Assembly (NCBI RefSeq): GCF_900009265.2
Contig: NZ_LR735027.1
Location: 1-64,000 of the forward strand
DNA from: Planktothrix paucivesiculata PCC 9631
GTDB lineage: Bacteria; Cyanobacteriota; Cyanobacteriia; Cyanobacteriales; Microcoleaceae
DNA: 64,000 nucleotides
Direction of reading: 5' to 3'
Shown: piece by piece, positions 24,733 to 34,650 of the stretch
Layout: each line of letters starts with the position of its first letter
Numbering within the stretch: position 1 is the first letter of the stretch
Position numbers and translations under genes: made by a program
The notes under the pieces: model-generated
Told to the model about the DNA's origin: nothing
What the model saw: the letters and a program-made list of their open reading frames with translations, nothing else
The model's database searches: none

Positions 24733-26127
24733 ATGTCAAAATTGACTTCTTCCCAGGTTGAATTACAAAATCGTCAAAAACTACTGCTTCAAGTCCAAAA
24801 TGAAGTTAAGCAGTATCGCTTACAGTCGCTACATCGAGCGGTATTAACTCATTTAGCTCAAGAAACGCCCCCGTTAAAAATGCGACGTATTTGGGATGTG
24901 GAGTTAAAAGTTAGTCATCATCAGAGTCTTCGTTTAACGAATGATACGGGAATTATTCAGGTTTTTGATCGCTTAAATGGCAGATTATTAATTTTAGGAT
25001 CTCTGGGTTCGGGAAAAACCACAACCTTAATCGGATTAGCTAAAGTATTAGTAGGTCGCGCTCAAACGGATGTGGAAGAACCTATTCCTGTTTTACTGGA
25101 TTTATCAACTTGGAAAAATTCCGATCAACCCATAATAGATTGGATTGTCGAACAACTGTATATTAAGTATGGAATTTCTAAGGTGGTCGGTCAAAATTGG
25201 ATACAACAGCTTCAAATTTTACCGTTAATTGATGGGTTAGATCAACTTTCTTTAGATAAACAGGTTAAATGTGTTCAACAGATTAATCAACTTTTAAATG
25301 GGGATGTTTCCCCTTTACATTTAGTCATCTGCGCTAGTATTGTTAGTTACAAAAAACTTCCCGAACCCTTGGATTTGAATGGGGCTATTTTTTTACGTCC
25401 CTTAACAATTCCACAAATTCAAGATTATTTGATTAATTCCCGTAGTCGAGAACTTTGGCAAAATATTGAAACGGATCAACCTTTATTAAAGTTAGCGAAA
25501 ATACCGTTGTATTTAACCATGATGACCTTAGCTTATGAAGAAATTTTAATCATGTCTTGGAAACATCTTAATTCCTTTGAGGAACAACGTGATTATTTAT
25601 TTAATGCCTATATTCGTCGTCAACTGAATCAGGATATTCATAAATCTCAATATCTTCCAGGAAAAGCTCCTAAATCCGAAAGTTTTAGAAGATGGTTAGG
25701 ATGGTTAGCAACTCGACTTACAACCGATGAAGTTACAGAATTTTCTGTTAAAAAAATACCGATTCATTGGTTAGATGAAAATGAACAAAAACCGCGTTAT
25801 AAATTGATATTAAAGTTGATTTTAGGTTTAATTTGGGTGATCATTATCGGGATTATGATCGCTGGAATTATTACTAAAATAAATCTGCTATTAATTACGG
25901 GAATAGGATTGGGATTATTATGGGCAATTTTATTAGAAAAATCGGGTTTAAAACAAAATATAGAACAATTAGTAATCCGATGGATTCTGTGGAAAAATGG
26001 CAATATTCCTTGGAATTATCAACGATTTTTGAATGATGCGACGGATAAGTTATTATTACAAAAAACCGATAATCGCTATCGTTTTATTAACCGTTTATTA
26101 CGGGATCATTTTGTCAATAAAATCTAA
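24733..26127 (+). CDS. NACHT-type STAND NTPase with C-terminal membrane helices
   Basis: The product has 464 residues. A helical N-terminus (1-70) precedes a NACHT domain: Walker A GSLGSGKTT (89-97), PVLLDLSTWKNSDQPIIDWI, and Walker B LPLIDGLDQL (from 163). LRPLTIPQIQDYL and LAKIPLYLTMMTLAYEE then follow, the usual NACHT helical blocks. Two membrane helices follow at about 358-380 and 383-402. The protein ends soon after, without WD40, TPR or LRR repeats. NACHT proteins are NTP-driven switches, and some bacterial ones are antiphage effectors (bNACHT). A short, membrane-anchored version with no sensor repeats is plausible as a defence or signalling protein, but this is inference. Its 3' end overlaps the convergent DUF29 gene by 4 bases. 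Confidence 0.82.
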   Translation: MSKLTSSQVELQNRQKLLLQVQNEVKQYRLQSLHRAVLTHLAQETPPLKMRRIWDVELKVSHHQSLRLTNDTGIIQVFDRLNGRLLILGSLGSGKTTTLIGLAKVLVGRAQTDVEEPIPVLLDLSTWKNSDQPIIDWIVEQLYIKYGISKVVGQNWIQQLQILPLIDGLDQLSLDKQVKCVQQINQLLNGDVSPLHLVICASIVSYKKLPEPLDLNGAIFLRPLTIPQIQDYLINSRSRELWQNIETDQPLLKLAKIPLYLTMMTLAYEEILIMSWKHLNSFEEQRDYLFNAYIRRQLNQDIHKSQYLPGKAPKSESFRRWLGWLATRLTTDEVTEFSVKKIPIHWLDENEQKPRYKLILKLILGLIWVIIIGIMIAGIITKINLLLITGIGLGLLWAILLEKSGLKQNIEQLVIRWILWKNGNIPWNYQRFLNDATDKLLLQKTDNRYRFINRLLRDHFVNKI

Positions 26128-26561
26128 ACCGGAAACCAATTAATATCTAGTAATTGCTCCAGGTTGTAAGGACATTCCGGGGGAAAGTTGACGGAATTTT
26201 GAGTTTTAATTTTCACAAATCCTAACGCATCCTGATAGATAGAGTCAAATTCTGAATCTAAATAATTACGGAGATTTGTGGTAATTTTTCGTCTCAACTG
26301 AACTCTAAAGCTATAAATTTCTTCTTCCCAATGAACTCTATTATAGTCAGCCTCCCTTGTCCAATATTGCAGTAATAATAAATGACGGATAATTTGTTCT
26401 AAAAGACTCACTACCGCGTTTTTCTTTTCTCTACCCAAATCCTCTAATTCCTCAATTAAGTTTTCTATATCTAACTGTTCAAATTGGTGATTTTTAATTA
26501 ATTTAACGGTTTCTTGTAACCATTCAGCATCATCGATTTCATAGAGCGTTTTTAAATCCAT
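26124..26561 (-). CDS. DUF29 family protein
   Basis: The product has 145 residues. It has the DUF29 pattern: LYEIDDAEWLQETVKLIKNH, FEQLDIENLIEELEDLGR, KKNAVVSLLEQIIRHLLLLQ and a closing CPYNLEQLLD. The family is abundant in cyanobacteria, all-helical, and of unknown function; it often sits near mobile or toxin-antitoxin genes. It lies just downstream of lpxA (18-base gap) and so may be transcribed with the lipid A operon by read-through, without evident functional link. Confidence 0.85.
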   Translation of the reverse strand: MDLKTLYEIDDAEWLQETVKLIKNHQFEQLDIENLIEELEDLGREKKNAVVSLLEQIIRHLLLLQYWTREADYNRVHWEEEIYSFRVQLRRKITTNLRNYLDSEFDSIYQDALGFVKIKTQNSVNFPPECPYNLEQLLDINWFPV

Positions 26562-26579
26562 GATTATCTAAAATCCTGC

Positions 26580-27395
26580 TTAATCTTCTGTTGTTTGGCG
26601 TTTCGCCCCGGGAGTCACCCCCCGACGTCCGGGATCGGTTTGAGAGCGTTTAATAAACTGGCGTAAATGTTGAATAGCAGCATGATCTGGTAATAAATCT
26701 AACTGTTCTAATCCTTGGGTAAAAGAATACTCAGAACGATATAATAAGCGAAAGGCTTTTTTTAATAAAGAAAAATCCTCGGAACTAAATCCCGCCCGTT
26801 TTAACCCGACTAAATTAAGCGATCGCACCCTAGAAGGATTCCCCTCAACTAACACAAATGGAGGCACATCTCGATCAATTCGGGTCATCCCGCCAATCAT
26901 GGCTAATTGCCCAATATGGACAAATTGATGCACCCCTAAAACCCCACTTAATCGGGCTTTTGATTCAATATAAACATGACCCGCTAAAGCGACAGAATTG
27001 GCAATTACCACCTGATCTTCAATCACACAATTATGGGCGACATGAACATAAGCCATTAATAAATTTTGATTCCCAATAATCGTCGCGTCCCCGGCATTTG
27101 TAGCGCGATTAATGGTGACATATTCCCGAATCAGATTATCATTGCCAATTTTAACTAAACTCAAAGAACCATCATATTTGAGATCTTGAGGTTCGGAACC
27201 TATCACCGCCCCGGGAAAAAATTGATTGCGATCGCCAATTTCCGTACGACCATTAATCACAACATGGGAACTAATTACCGTATCCGCACCGACCTTAACG
27301 TGTTCCCCAATCACAGCATAAGCGCCAACTTGAACCGTAGGATGGAGTTCTGCACCAGGATGAATCACAGCAGTGGGGTGAATTAAGGTCGTCAT
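26580..27395 (-). CDS. lpxA: UDP-N-acetylglucosamine O-acyltransferase
   Basis: The product has 271 residues, near the normal 260-270. A left-handed beta-helix of hexapeptide repeats runs through residues about 3-190 (LIHPTAVIHPGAELHPTVQV, GAYAVIGEHVKVG), with the catalytic region AYVHVAHNCVIEDQV. The C-terminal part GLKRAGFSSEDFSLLKKAFR is the LpxA helical domain. The enzyme adds an R-3-hydroxyacyl chain to UDP-GlcNAc as the first step of lipid A synthesis. It is the third gene of lpxC-fabZ-lpxA. The C-terminal tail (QTDPGRRGVTPGAKRQT) is a short basic extension. Confidence 0.95.
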   Translation of the reverse strand: MTTLIHPTAVIHPGAELHPTVQVGAYAVIGEHVKVGADTVISSHVVINGRTEIGDRNQFFPGAVIGSEPQDLKYDGSLSLVKIGNDNLIREYVTINRATNAGDATIIGNQNLLMAYVHVAHNCVIEDQVVIANSVALAGHVYIESKARLSGVLGVHQFVHIGQLAMIGGMTRIDRDVPPFVLVEGNPSRVRSLNLVGLKRAGFSSEDFSLLKKAFRLLYRSEYSFTQGLEQLDLLPDHAAIQHLRQFIKRSQTDPGRRGVTPGAKRQTTED

Positions 27396-27435
27396 AGAAA
27401 TTAAAATGGGTTAAAACCTAACAAGATACAAAAAT

Positions 27436-27897
27436 TCAGTCCACAAGAGAGAACATCAGTTCTCCTTCACAGGCCAGTTTACCATCGACTTCGGCGCGAG
27501 CTTGCATTTTACCAAAACGGCGTTGTTTCACGGTCAATAATTCCGTGGTCATGATCAATTGATCCCCCGGAACTACGGGACGACGGAACCGGACTTTATC
27601 AATTCCCGCAAATAAAAATAAACTCCCTTTCAAATCAGGAAGTTGGGTTAAAACCACTCCGCCCACCTGGGCCATGGCTTCCACTATCAAAACTCCGGGC
27701 ATAATCGGACGTCCGGGGAAGTGACCTTGAAAATGGGGTTCATTGATGGTGACATTTTTTAGGCCCACGGCCTTTTTACCTGGGATATATTCAATAATTC
27801 GATCCACCAAGGCAAAAGGATAGCGATGGGGCAATAGATTTTGAATCTCCTCAATCATCAATACTGTTTCAGCGTTCAATACGGGGGCGTCGTCCAT
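27436..27897 (-). CDS. fabZ: 3-hydroxyacyl-ACP dehydratase FabZ
   Basis: The product has 153 residues. The hot-dog fold motifs are [14 protein letters not shown] and [20 protein letters not shown], where His and Glu are the catalytic pair. It dehydrates 3-hydroxyacyl-ACP in fatty acid elongation and competes with LpxA for the same substrate, which explains its place in the lipid A operon between lpxC and lpxA. Gaps are 57 bases to lpxC and 40 to lpxA. Confidence 0.96.
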   Translation of the reverse strand: MDDAPVLNAETVLMIEEIQNLLPHRYPFALVDRIIEYIPGKKAVGLKNVTINEPHFQGHFPGRPIMPGVLIVEAMAQVGGVVLTQLPDLKGSLFLFAGIDKVRFRRPVVPGDQLIMTTELLTVKQRRFGKMQARAEVDGKLACEGELMFSLVD

Positions 27898-27954
27898 ATC
27901 CGATGAATTTAATTTAGCGTTAGTTAGTGGTAGAAAGAAGCCCTAAAGGGCTTA

Positions 27955-28791
27955 CTACTTTGATAATTCCTGAACCAGTTGAACATGGAGATGGTGTCCG
28001 GCTTTGTATGCTAAGTAATGAGCTTGGGGGATAAAACCCAATAAACTCAAATCCCCTACTAAGTCTAAAATCTTATGACGCACGGGTTCATTTGCATATC
28101 TCAAAGGTGGATTTAACCATTGGTGATTGTCACAAACTATAGCATTATCCAGACTCCCTCCTTTGATTAACCCAGCCTGGCGTAACTGTTCCACCTGTTC
28201 TTTTAAGGTAAACGTTCTAGCTGGGGCAATTTCCCTGGCAAAAGTTTCAGGATTAGCGGTGTAACTATACCATTGATTGCCAATCACTGGAGCAGAAAAA
28301 TCAATCCCATAGCTAAATCGGGTTTCCGATGCGGGAAAAACGGCTACAAAACCATCGCCCTGTTGGACGGATAGGGGTTGGGTAATTTGAAAATTAGGGA
28401 CATCCTGGGGGAAACTATCGAGGGGTTGACGTCCAACGGTGGCGATCGCCTCGACCCAATTTTGAGCCGAACCATCTAATAAGGGGACTTCTGGGCCATC
28501 AATTTCAATTCTAGCGTGATCAATTCCCATTCCCGTCAAGGCGGCTAACAAATGTTCAACGGTTCTAACTTTAGCGTTTGTAGTGCCTAATTCTGTGGAT
28601 AAAGTTGTGGATAATACCGATTCTAATATAGCCGGAATTTTAGGATTTTCCGGTAAATCAACCCGCACAAAATAGCGTCCTTCCCCAATATTTGCAGGTA
28701 AAACTCTAACGGTTGTGTTCACACCCGTATGTAATCCCACACCGGAACAACTAAACTCTTTTTTTAGGGTATATTCGCTCTTGATGCTCAA
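27955..28791 (-). CDS. lpxC: UDP-3-O-acyl-N-acetylglucosamine deacetylase
   Basis: The product has 278 residues. Motifs are [28 protein letters not shown] (zinc-binding His), [11 protein letters not shown], and the C-terminal [15 protein letters not shown] zinc ligands. It carries out the committed deacetylation step of lipid A synthesis. The start codon is TTG at 28791, supported by AGGAG eight bases upstream; no better ATG exists. It heads the operon lpxC-fabZ-lpxA. The next gene upstream is divergent, so the promoter lies in 28792-28890. Confidence 0.95.
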   Translation of the reverse strand: MSIKSEYTLKKEFSCSGVGLHTGVNTTVRVLPANIGEGRYFVRVDLPENPKIPAILESVLSTTLSTELGTTNAKVRTVEHLLAALTGMGIDHARIEIDGPEVPLLDGSAQNWVEAIATVGRQPLDSFPQDVPNFQITQPLSVQQGDGFVAVFPASETRFSYGIDFSAPVIGNQWYSYTANPETFAREIAPARTFTLKEQVEQLRQAGLIKGGSLDNAIVCDNHQWLNPPLRYANEPVRHKILDLVGDLSLLGFIPQAHYLAYKAGHHLHVQLVQELSK

Positions 28792-28890
28792 TGTCAGTTC
28801 TCCTAATTTTTAAGGGTTTATGTGTTTGATTATTGCATATTGTTTGATTTTCTGATAGGATAACAAGTCTATTGATTATTGTCAAAATTT

Positions 28891-30198
28891 ATGAATCAAC
28901 CATTATTGCATTTTTTGGCAACTAAAAACTACAAAAATTTATGTTCTGAACAACTATTTTATCTGAGTAATCTGAATATATTTATCGGTTCCAATGGTTC
29001 GGGAAAAAGTAATTTTATTAGTTGTCTTAAATTCTTGAAAAATTGCTTAATTAATATTCCCGAAGAAAATCAGGGTGTGAGTAGTTTTGAAGATGCCATT
29101 TCTAAAATTGGTGGCACTAGAATTTTAGATAGTAGTGTTAGTAGTCCAGCAAAAGTTAATCTTTATTATTGTTTTTCCCAAATTTCCCAGACGAATAATC
29201 CTCAAAGAGACAGCGTAGTTTTTGACTTACAACTCTATACTGATAGGCGAGAAACCTGGGCGACGGTTTCAGAAGAATATTTATATGGGGGGGAAGATTT
29301 ACATGATCATGCTAACTCTGATCCTTTTTATTATTATAAATTACATAATAGAGAATTAGGCAAAGGGGTTGTATCTGTTTATGATAAACCCGGTCAATAT
29401 TACCCCACTCATTTTGAAAGTTTAGACAATATTTCTACAAAATCCTTGGGCTTATCATCAATTACTAAAATCTTAGAAAATAGTCAATCCCCTCCTGAGA
29501 ATACACCGATTTATAAAATCAGGAGAGAATTAATTGAATTGGTTTCAAAGTGGCATTTTTATAATGCTAATAACATGGATTTAAACCAAATTAGAACCGC
29601 CGAACCAAAACTGGGACAAAGTGATATTTACTTGTCTCCATCAGGCGATAACTTAGCTTTAGTATTGGATAACTTATATAATAAAAATATTGATTTTGAG
29701 GAAAGTCTTAATTTAGCAATGAAATCCATTCTACCCAAAAGTCGTCGAATTAGACCAATCCGTTCTGGTCGTTTATCTTTAACTGTAGAATGGCATTTTC
29801 AAGACACGAATGAACCCTTTTTTCTCAATGAAATGTCCGATGGTACAGTGAGGATGTTGTGTTGGGCAACAATATTACATTCTCCAGTCCTACCTTCTTT
29901 TTTAGTAATTGATGAACCAGAATTAGGATTGCACGTTGCCTGGATGCCCATTTTAGCCGAGTGGATTAAACAAGCATCTCAAAAAACTCAGGTGATTATT
30001 ACTACCCATAGCCCCGATCTTTTAGATCATTTTACCGATTGTTTAGAGAATGTTTCTTATTTTCATTCCACTGATCAAAACCATTTTTCAATTAAACCCC
30101 TTTCTCGGGAAATATTGGAACCAAAATTAACACAAGGTTGGCAATTAGGCGATTTATATCGTGTTGGCGATCCGAGTTTGGGAGGTTGGCCGTGGTAG
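28891..30198 (+). CDS. AAA ATPase (OLD/RecF-like, AAA_21), probable defence ATPase
   Basis: The product has 435 residues. It is an SMC/ABC-type ATPase with Walker A FIGSNGSGKSNF near the N-terminus (about 32-40), an inserted variable middle, the signature-like block NEMSDGTVRMLCWATIL, Walker B LVIDEPELGLH, and the H-loop VIITTHSPDLLDHF. This layout is that of the AAA_15/AAA_21 ATPases that pair with TOPRIM-like proteins in OLD, Gabija-like and Abi systems. Its stop overlaps the start of the next gene by 7 bases, so the two are translationally coupled. A TTG at 28879 would add four residues; ATG 28891 is preferred. The gene is divergent from lpxC. Confidence 0.83.
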   Translation: MNQPLLHFLATKNYKNLCSEQLFYLSNLNIFIGSNGSGKSNFISCLKFLKNCLINIPEENQGVSSFEDAISKIGGTRILDSSVSSPAKVNLYYCFSQISQTNNPQRDSVVFDLQLYTDRRETWATVSEEYLYGGEDLHDHANSDPFYYYKLHNRELGKGVVSVYDKPGQYYPTHFESLDNISTKSLGLSSITKILENSQSPPENTPIYKIRRELIELVSKWHFYNANNMDLNQIRTAEPKLGQSDIYLSPSGDNLALVLDNLYNKNIDFEESLNLAMKSILPKSRRIRPIRSGRLSLTVEWHFQDTNEPFFLNEMSDGTVRMLCWATILHSPVLPSFLVIDEPELGLHVAWMPILAEWIKQASQKTQVIITTHSPDLLDHFTDCLENVSYFHSTDQNHFSIKPLSREILEPKLTQGWQLGDLYRVGDPSLGGWPW

Positions 30199-30917
30199 TA
30201 TGGGTTTTTGCTGGAGGGGGTGAAGCGGAAGTTCGAGGATTAATCCCTTTTTTAACACAAAATTTTCCGGGGTGTCAATTCCAAAGAAAAACGCCAGTTC
30301 GTCGAAAACCCGGCCCTAAACCCAATCCGTTAATGAGTTATGGAAGAACAGGTAAGAGTTTAATTGAGCAAATTCAAGAGCAATTACCGATTGCTTTAAA
30401 AGCAGAAATAAATCAATGTAACCTGATTTTTGTTTTTGATGATTTAGATTGTCGTAATCCAGAAACACAAAGACAAAAAATATTAGCATCTCTATCCATA
30501 ATACCAGATTGTGATCAGATTCCAAAATTGATTGGGTTTGCCGCGCCTGAACTGGAATCTTGGATTATTGCAGATTGGGATAATTCAATCGCTAAACATC
30601 CTGATTTTAGAGGAAGACAGGAACGGATGCGTTGGTGGCTGAAGACAAAAGCCAATATTTCTTTTGATCATCCAGAATCATTTAGTGAGTATGACTCTCA
30701 AAGAGATTGCTGTCAAGATAAACTATCAGAAGCACTAATCCAATCGAGTATTCAAGATGAAACTGATCGGCATAAACCACGTTTTTCTAAAGGAATTGAT
30801 ACCCCTATTCTTTTATTGAAAATTGATCCGAGTCAAGTCCAAAGAAAATGCCCCTTATTCCGTCAAATGTATAATTACTTGCAAAGTTTTTGTTGTTCTT
30901 TGCCGTCTTCGATTTAA
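30192..30917 (+). CDS. DUF4276/RloB-like TOPRIM-type partner protein
   Basis: The product has 241 residues from GTG 30192, which lies six bases after a perfect GGAGG located inside the preceding gene. The sequence opens VVWVFAGGGEAEVRGLIPFL, with the conserved TOPRIM-type Glu. LIFVFDDLDCRNPET then gives the DxD metal motif, and FAAPELESWIIADWD is a conserved block of DUF4276-type proteins. A C-terminal PRFSKGIDTPILLLKIDP segment follows. Such proteins are predicted metal-dependent nucleases that work with the adjacent ATPase. The family name is a best fit (DUF4276 versus RloB). The longer frame from 30138 would overlap the ATPase by 61 bases and lacks a ribosome site. Confidence 0.72.
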   Translation: MVVWVFAGGGEAEVRGLIPFLTQNFPGCQFQRKTPVRRKPGPKPNPLMSYGRTGKSLIEQIQEQLPIALKAEINQCNLIFVFDDLDCRNPETQRQKILASLSIIPDCDQIPKLIGFAAPELESWIIADWDNSIAKHPDFRGRQERMRWWLKTKANISFDHPESFSEYDSQRDCCQDKLSEALIQSSIQDETDRHKPRFSKGIDTPILLLKIDPSQVQRKCPLFRQMYNYLQSFCCSLPSSI

Positions 30918-31000
30918 TACATGGTTTTTTATAAATTTCTGCCTTGGGAGGATCAAAACTGAGTATAATCAAGGAATTGATTTTATCAAAACTTTGATGT

Positions 31001-31858
31001 ATGCAAAAAAAATTATCTCCAATGTTATCTGATTCGGATAATACTCAAAGATATAATCCAGAATTTGATCAAATTTTCAATCAAGCCTTAGATATTGTAA
31101 AATCTAGCCTGAATCAACCAGAAATTCCCTATGATCAAAGGCTAAATGCCGCATTAAAAGTATTAGAAATAGGAATATTATCACAACAGAAAGATTTTAA
31201 TTCAAATTTATCAGATATTATCCCATCTGGAGATGATTTATCAAATATTCCAGAACCAGAAACAATTATTATAAATCCTGATTATCTACAAATTAATGAT
31301 TTTTTCTCAAAAGAAGATTACCAAAAACTTTTAAACCTGACCCTCGCTAATCAAAATAATTTCTTTTCCTCGGAAGTGATTAATCAAGAATCACAATATC
31401 GTCAATCCTATATTCTACTTCCTGAACACTTTGCAGAATTTCATGAATTAATTACTCAAAAAATTCTTACCGCTAGACCGCAGGTGATGGAACAATTAAA
31501 AATACAAATGTTTTTAGTCGCCCATTTAGAAATTCAAATTACGGCTCATTTACATGGAGGATATTATAAAATTCATCAAGATGTAGACGGGGGAAAAGCA
31601 GCTAATCGTAAATTAACCTATGTGTACTATTTTTATCAAGAACCTCAAGGTTTTTATGGTGGAGATTTGAGGTTATATGAAACTAAAATCACAGGTAAAT
31701 CAGCCATTATTCAAGAAAAATTTACTCAGATTCAACCGCTTAATAATAGTATTATATTTTTTGATAGTCGCTGTAAACATGAAGTTTTACCCGTGTATTG
31801 TCCCTCTCGACAGTTTGCTGATGGTCGATTTACTCTCAATGGTTGGATTCATGGTTAA
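31001..31858 (+). CDS. 2OG-Fe(II) dioxygenase (prolyl 4-hydroxylase-like)
   Basis: The product has 285 residues. An N-terminal region (1-95) of unknown role is followed by a P4H-like double-stranded beta helix: HGGYYKIHQDVDGG (HxD iron ligands), RKLTYVYYFYQEPQGFYGG, SIIFFDSRCKHEV (distal His) and the Arg in GRFTLNGWIHG that binds 2-oxoglutarate. It probably hydroxylates a peptide or small-molecule substrate; the target is unknown. Two ATGs (31001 and 31022) are possible; neither has a clear ribosome site. The stop abuts the 3' end of the convergent histidine kinase gene. Confidence 0.8.
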   Translation: MQKKLSPMLSDSDNTQRYNPEFDQIFNQALDIVKSSLNQPEIPYDQRLNAALKVLEIGILSQQKDFNSNLSDIIPSGDDLSNIPEPETIIINPDYLQINDFFSKEDYQKLLNLTLANQNNFFSSEVINQESQYRQSYILLPEHFAEFHELITQKILTARPQVMEQLKIQMFLVAHLEIQITAHLHGGYYKIHQDVDGGKAANRKLTYVYYFYQEPQGFYGGDLRLYETKITGKSAIIQEKFTQIQPLNNSIIFFDSRCKHEVLPVYCPSRQFADGRFTLNGWIHG

Positions 31859-34609
31859 TTAAGATTTTTGAATTATATTTTCCAATACATTAAAAATCAA
31901 ATCAAACCTAAAATGATTCACCCAATATTTTAATTCTTCCGATAACGCCTGTTTTTCCGGTGGAATTTGATCAATTAAATTAAAAATTAAGGGCTCATCT
32001 AAGGAGGAACTTGCTTGATATAATTGTTCTATCCATTCTAAAGACATTCCTGCAAAACTTTCAGCCGTTAAATTAAAAGTTGGTAAGTATGTTTGAGGGT
32101 CTACAGAAATCTCTGAATCCAGATCATTCTGAGGAGTTTCTACTAAATTTTTCCCCATGGATTTTACCCGCAAGGTAAATTCAAAGCAAGTTCCTACCCC
32201 GATTTCGCTTTGAACAGTGATTTCACTTCCCATTAATTCTACTAATTGCTGACTAATAGCTAACCCTAAACCCGCCCCTTCTTGAGCATTTTTTCCGCTT
32301 TCAGTTTGGTTAAAAGCCTTAAAAACTTGATCTAATTCTTCGGAAGCAATTCCTACTCCTGTGTCCCTAACCCTAAAGTTAAGTGCAATTTGATCGACTT
32401 CTAAACCATCAAGATCAAGTTTTTTAATTTCCAGGAAAACTCCACCAACGGAGGTAAACTTTAAGGCATTACTGAGGAAATTAATCAATACTTGACGCAA
32501 TTTTAATTCATCGGTACAAATATATTGAGGGAGAGTTTTATCTTTAACAAAAGTTAAGGTTAAACCTTGACTACTTGCACGAAAATCAAATAATTTTTTT
32601 AGGTCATCTAAAAAAGAATCGAAATCAAAATCATTAAGATTTAAAGTATATTTTTCGGATTCACTTTTTGTAAAAGATAGAATATTATTAATTAACTTTA
32701 ATAAATATTCTCCATGATTATGAATAATTTTAATATTTTCTTGATCTTTAGCAGATAGGGTTTGAGAGTGATTCATCATTTGGGTAAAACCGAGAATAAT
32801 ATTCAAAGGAGTTCGCAATTCATGACTCATATTAGCAATAAAAATACTTTTAGCACGGTTGGCAACTTCCGCTTTATCTTTGGCTTCTGCGAGTTCGGTG
32901 GTGCGTTGTTTAACCTCGGTTTCTAAGGTACGATTATAGTCTGCTAAAATTTGTTCGGTTTGTTTGCGTTGACTAATATCTTGAAAGGCGGCGATCGCAT
33001 AAATAATTTCACCTTGATGGTTATAAATCGGCGTAGCCCAAATTTCAACCGGAATAATTTTTTCTGACTGATGAATTTCCAAATCATCTAAATAAATTGT
33101 TTCCCCAGCTAAAGCTCTAATAACGGGTAAATCCTCCAAGGGATAAAATTGATTTGTCCCTAGCTTATAAATTTTGTAAGTCTGACTAAAATTTTCTTTT
33201 TCTGAATCTAAAATTTCTTTAATGTCTAATATTTCTAGGCTTTTTCGGTTCATATAATAAATTTTGCCTGTAGGTTCATGCACCGTAATTCCAATGGGAA
33301 CAGCCTCTAAAAATTGACTTAAACGATGTTCATTTTCTTGAAGAATAGAAAAAGATTCTTTTAACTTATTTGCCATAAAATTAAACGATGTTTCTAATTT
33401 TCCCAGTTCATCATAACGGTTAACTTCCGGGATTTGATCCCATTTTCCTTGAGCAATATTTTTAGAGGCTTGATTTAGTTTAATAATTGGTTTAATTACC
33501 CATTGAGCCGTTAATAATCCCACTAATAACGCAATAAAAAAGGCTACCAAACTCAGTAATAAAGTGGTTTTATTATGGGCTTTAATTTGCCCTAAAAAAT
33601 CATTTTCGGGAACGATAATTACAATCAGCCATTCTAATCCCCGAGAATCTTGAAAAGGAACCACACTTAAAAAATAGTTTCGCGCCTCGATTTCTAAGTT
33701 AATTTTGGGGTTTTCAGGCAGGCGGTTGAAGTCGGAAAAGTGGGTTTTTAAATACTCCGCCGTCGCTCGGGTGACAAGATTTTTACTTTCGGTGGCTAGA
33801 AATAATTTTTTTTCACCTTTGACCTGGTGAAAGGGCATTTCTCCTGTGGAAGTGGCTAATAGTTTTCCGGTTTTTTCAATAATAAAAGTTTGTCCTGATT
33901 TCCCAATTTTTAAGGTATTTAAAAAGTCACCCATTTGATCGAGGCGTAAAGTAGAGAGTAACACCCCAAGAATTTGTTTATTAGGATTATAAACAGGTTC
34001 TAAAGCACTTATCAGTAAAGTCGGTTCTAAAAAGGAAACAAACACATCACTCCAAGATGATTCTCTGGCTTTAACTGCTTTTTTATAACTGGGATGTTGA
34101 CGCAAATCATAATTTTTGATAATTAACTTTCCCGTGGTGCGATCGCCCTTTTCATTGACTTTAAAACTATAAAAATTTATCCCCACATCGTCGCCAACCA
34201 CGTTAATATAAAAACTGCCATCTAATAGTTTCTCTCCGCTTCGTTGTTGGTTTTTATCGGTTGTGACCGCAATATAAGCCATATCGGGGTGGATTTTAAT
34301 TTGTCGCCAGAGATATTTTTCCCAGGGATATAGATTTTGTAAGGTTAATAAATTTAATTCTATCTGGCTTAAATTAACTTGATTAATATGATGGGGAGTT
34401 TCTAAATAGAGTCGTAAGTTTTGTTCAACGCGATCGCCCACTTCATTCATTAACTGAGTGGCTAAATCTTCAACGGTTTTCTGTCCGGCTTTGTAGGACA
34501 AATATCCAACTAATCCCACAATCCCCAAAATTTGTAAGACAAAGGGAACAATAAAAACAATTCTTAAAGGGAGTTTAGCGAAAATTCGATTTAAGAAGTG
34601 ATCTTGCAT
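31859..34609 (-). CDS. Membrane sensor histidine kinase (Cache-HAMP-PAS-HisKA-HATPase)
   Basis: The product has 916 residues. A first membrane helix (about 17-38) and a second (about 348-372) enclose a large extracytoplasmic dCache-type sensor. A HAMP domain follows (about 370-425), then a PAS domain (about 428-550, ending FQDISQRKQTEQ) and a coiled linker. HisKA has phospho-acceptor His596 in NMSHELRTPL, and HATPase_c has N-, G1- and G2-boxes (NALKFTS, DTGVGIASEE, GAGLGLAISQ). A further C-terminal 75 residues have no receiver fold. No response regulator is adjacent, so the partner is elsewhere. The ligand is unknown. Confidence 0.9.
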   Translation of the reverse strand: MQDHFLNRIFAKLPLRIVFIVPFVLQILGIVGLVGYLSYKAGQKTVEDLATQLMNEVGDRVEQNLRLYLETPHHINQVNLSQIELNLLTLQNLYPWEKYLWRQIKIHPDMAYIAVTTDKNQQRSGEKLLDGSFYINVVGDDVGINFYSFKVNEKGDRTTGKLIIKNYDLRQHPSYKKAVKARESSWSDVFVSFLEPTLLISALEPVYNPNKQILGVLLSTLRLDQMGDFLNTLKIGKSGQTFIIEKTGKLLATSTGEMPFHQVKGEKKLFLATESKNLVTRATAEYLKTHFSDFNRLPENPKINLEIEARNYFLSVVPFQDSRGLEWLIVIIVPENDFLGQIKAHNKTTLLLSLVAFFIALLVGLLTAQWVIKPIIKLNQASKNIAQGKWDQIPEVNRYDELGKLETSFNFMANKLKESFSILQENEHRLSQFLEAVPIGITVHEPTGKIYYMNRKSLEILDIKEILDSEKENFSQTYKIYKLGTNQFYPLEDLPVIRALAGETIYLDDLEIHQSEKIIPVEIWATPIYNHQGEIIYAIAAFQDISQRKQTEQILADYNRTLETEVKQRTTELAEAKDKAEVANRAKSIFIANMSHELRTPLNIILGFTQMMNHSQTLSAKDQENIKIIHNHGEYLLKLINNILSFTKSESEKYTLNLNDFDFDSFLDDLKKLFDFRASSQGLTLTFVKDKTLPQYICTDELKLRQVLINFLSNALKFTSVGGVFLEIKKLDLDGLEVDQIALNFRVRDTGVGIASEELDQVFKAFNQTESGKNAQEGAGLGLAISQQLVELMGSEITVQSEIGVGTCFEFTLRVKSMGKNLVETPQNDLDSEISVDPQTYLPTFNLTAESFAGMSLEWIEQLYQASSSLDEPLIFNLIDQIPPEKQALSEELKYWVNHFRFDLIFNVLENIIQKS

Positions 34610-34650
34610 GATTTTCCCTTGTTACTGTTGGTTATTCCCGGTTTTTAGAC

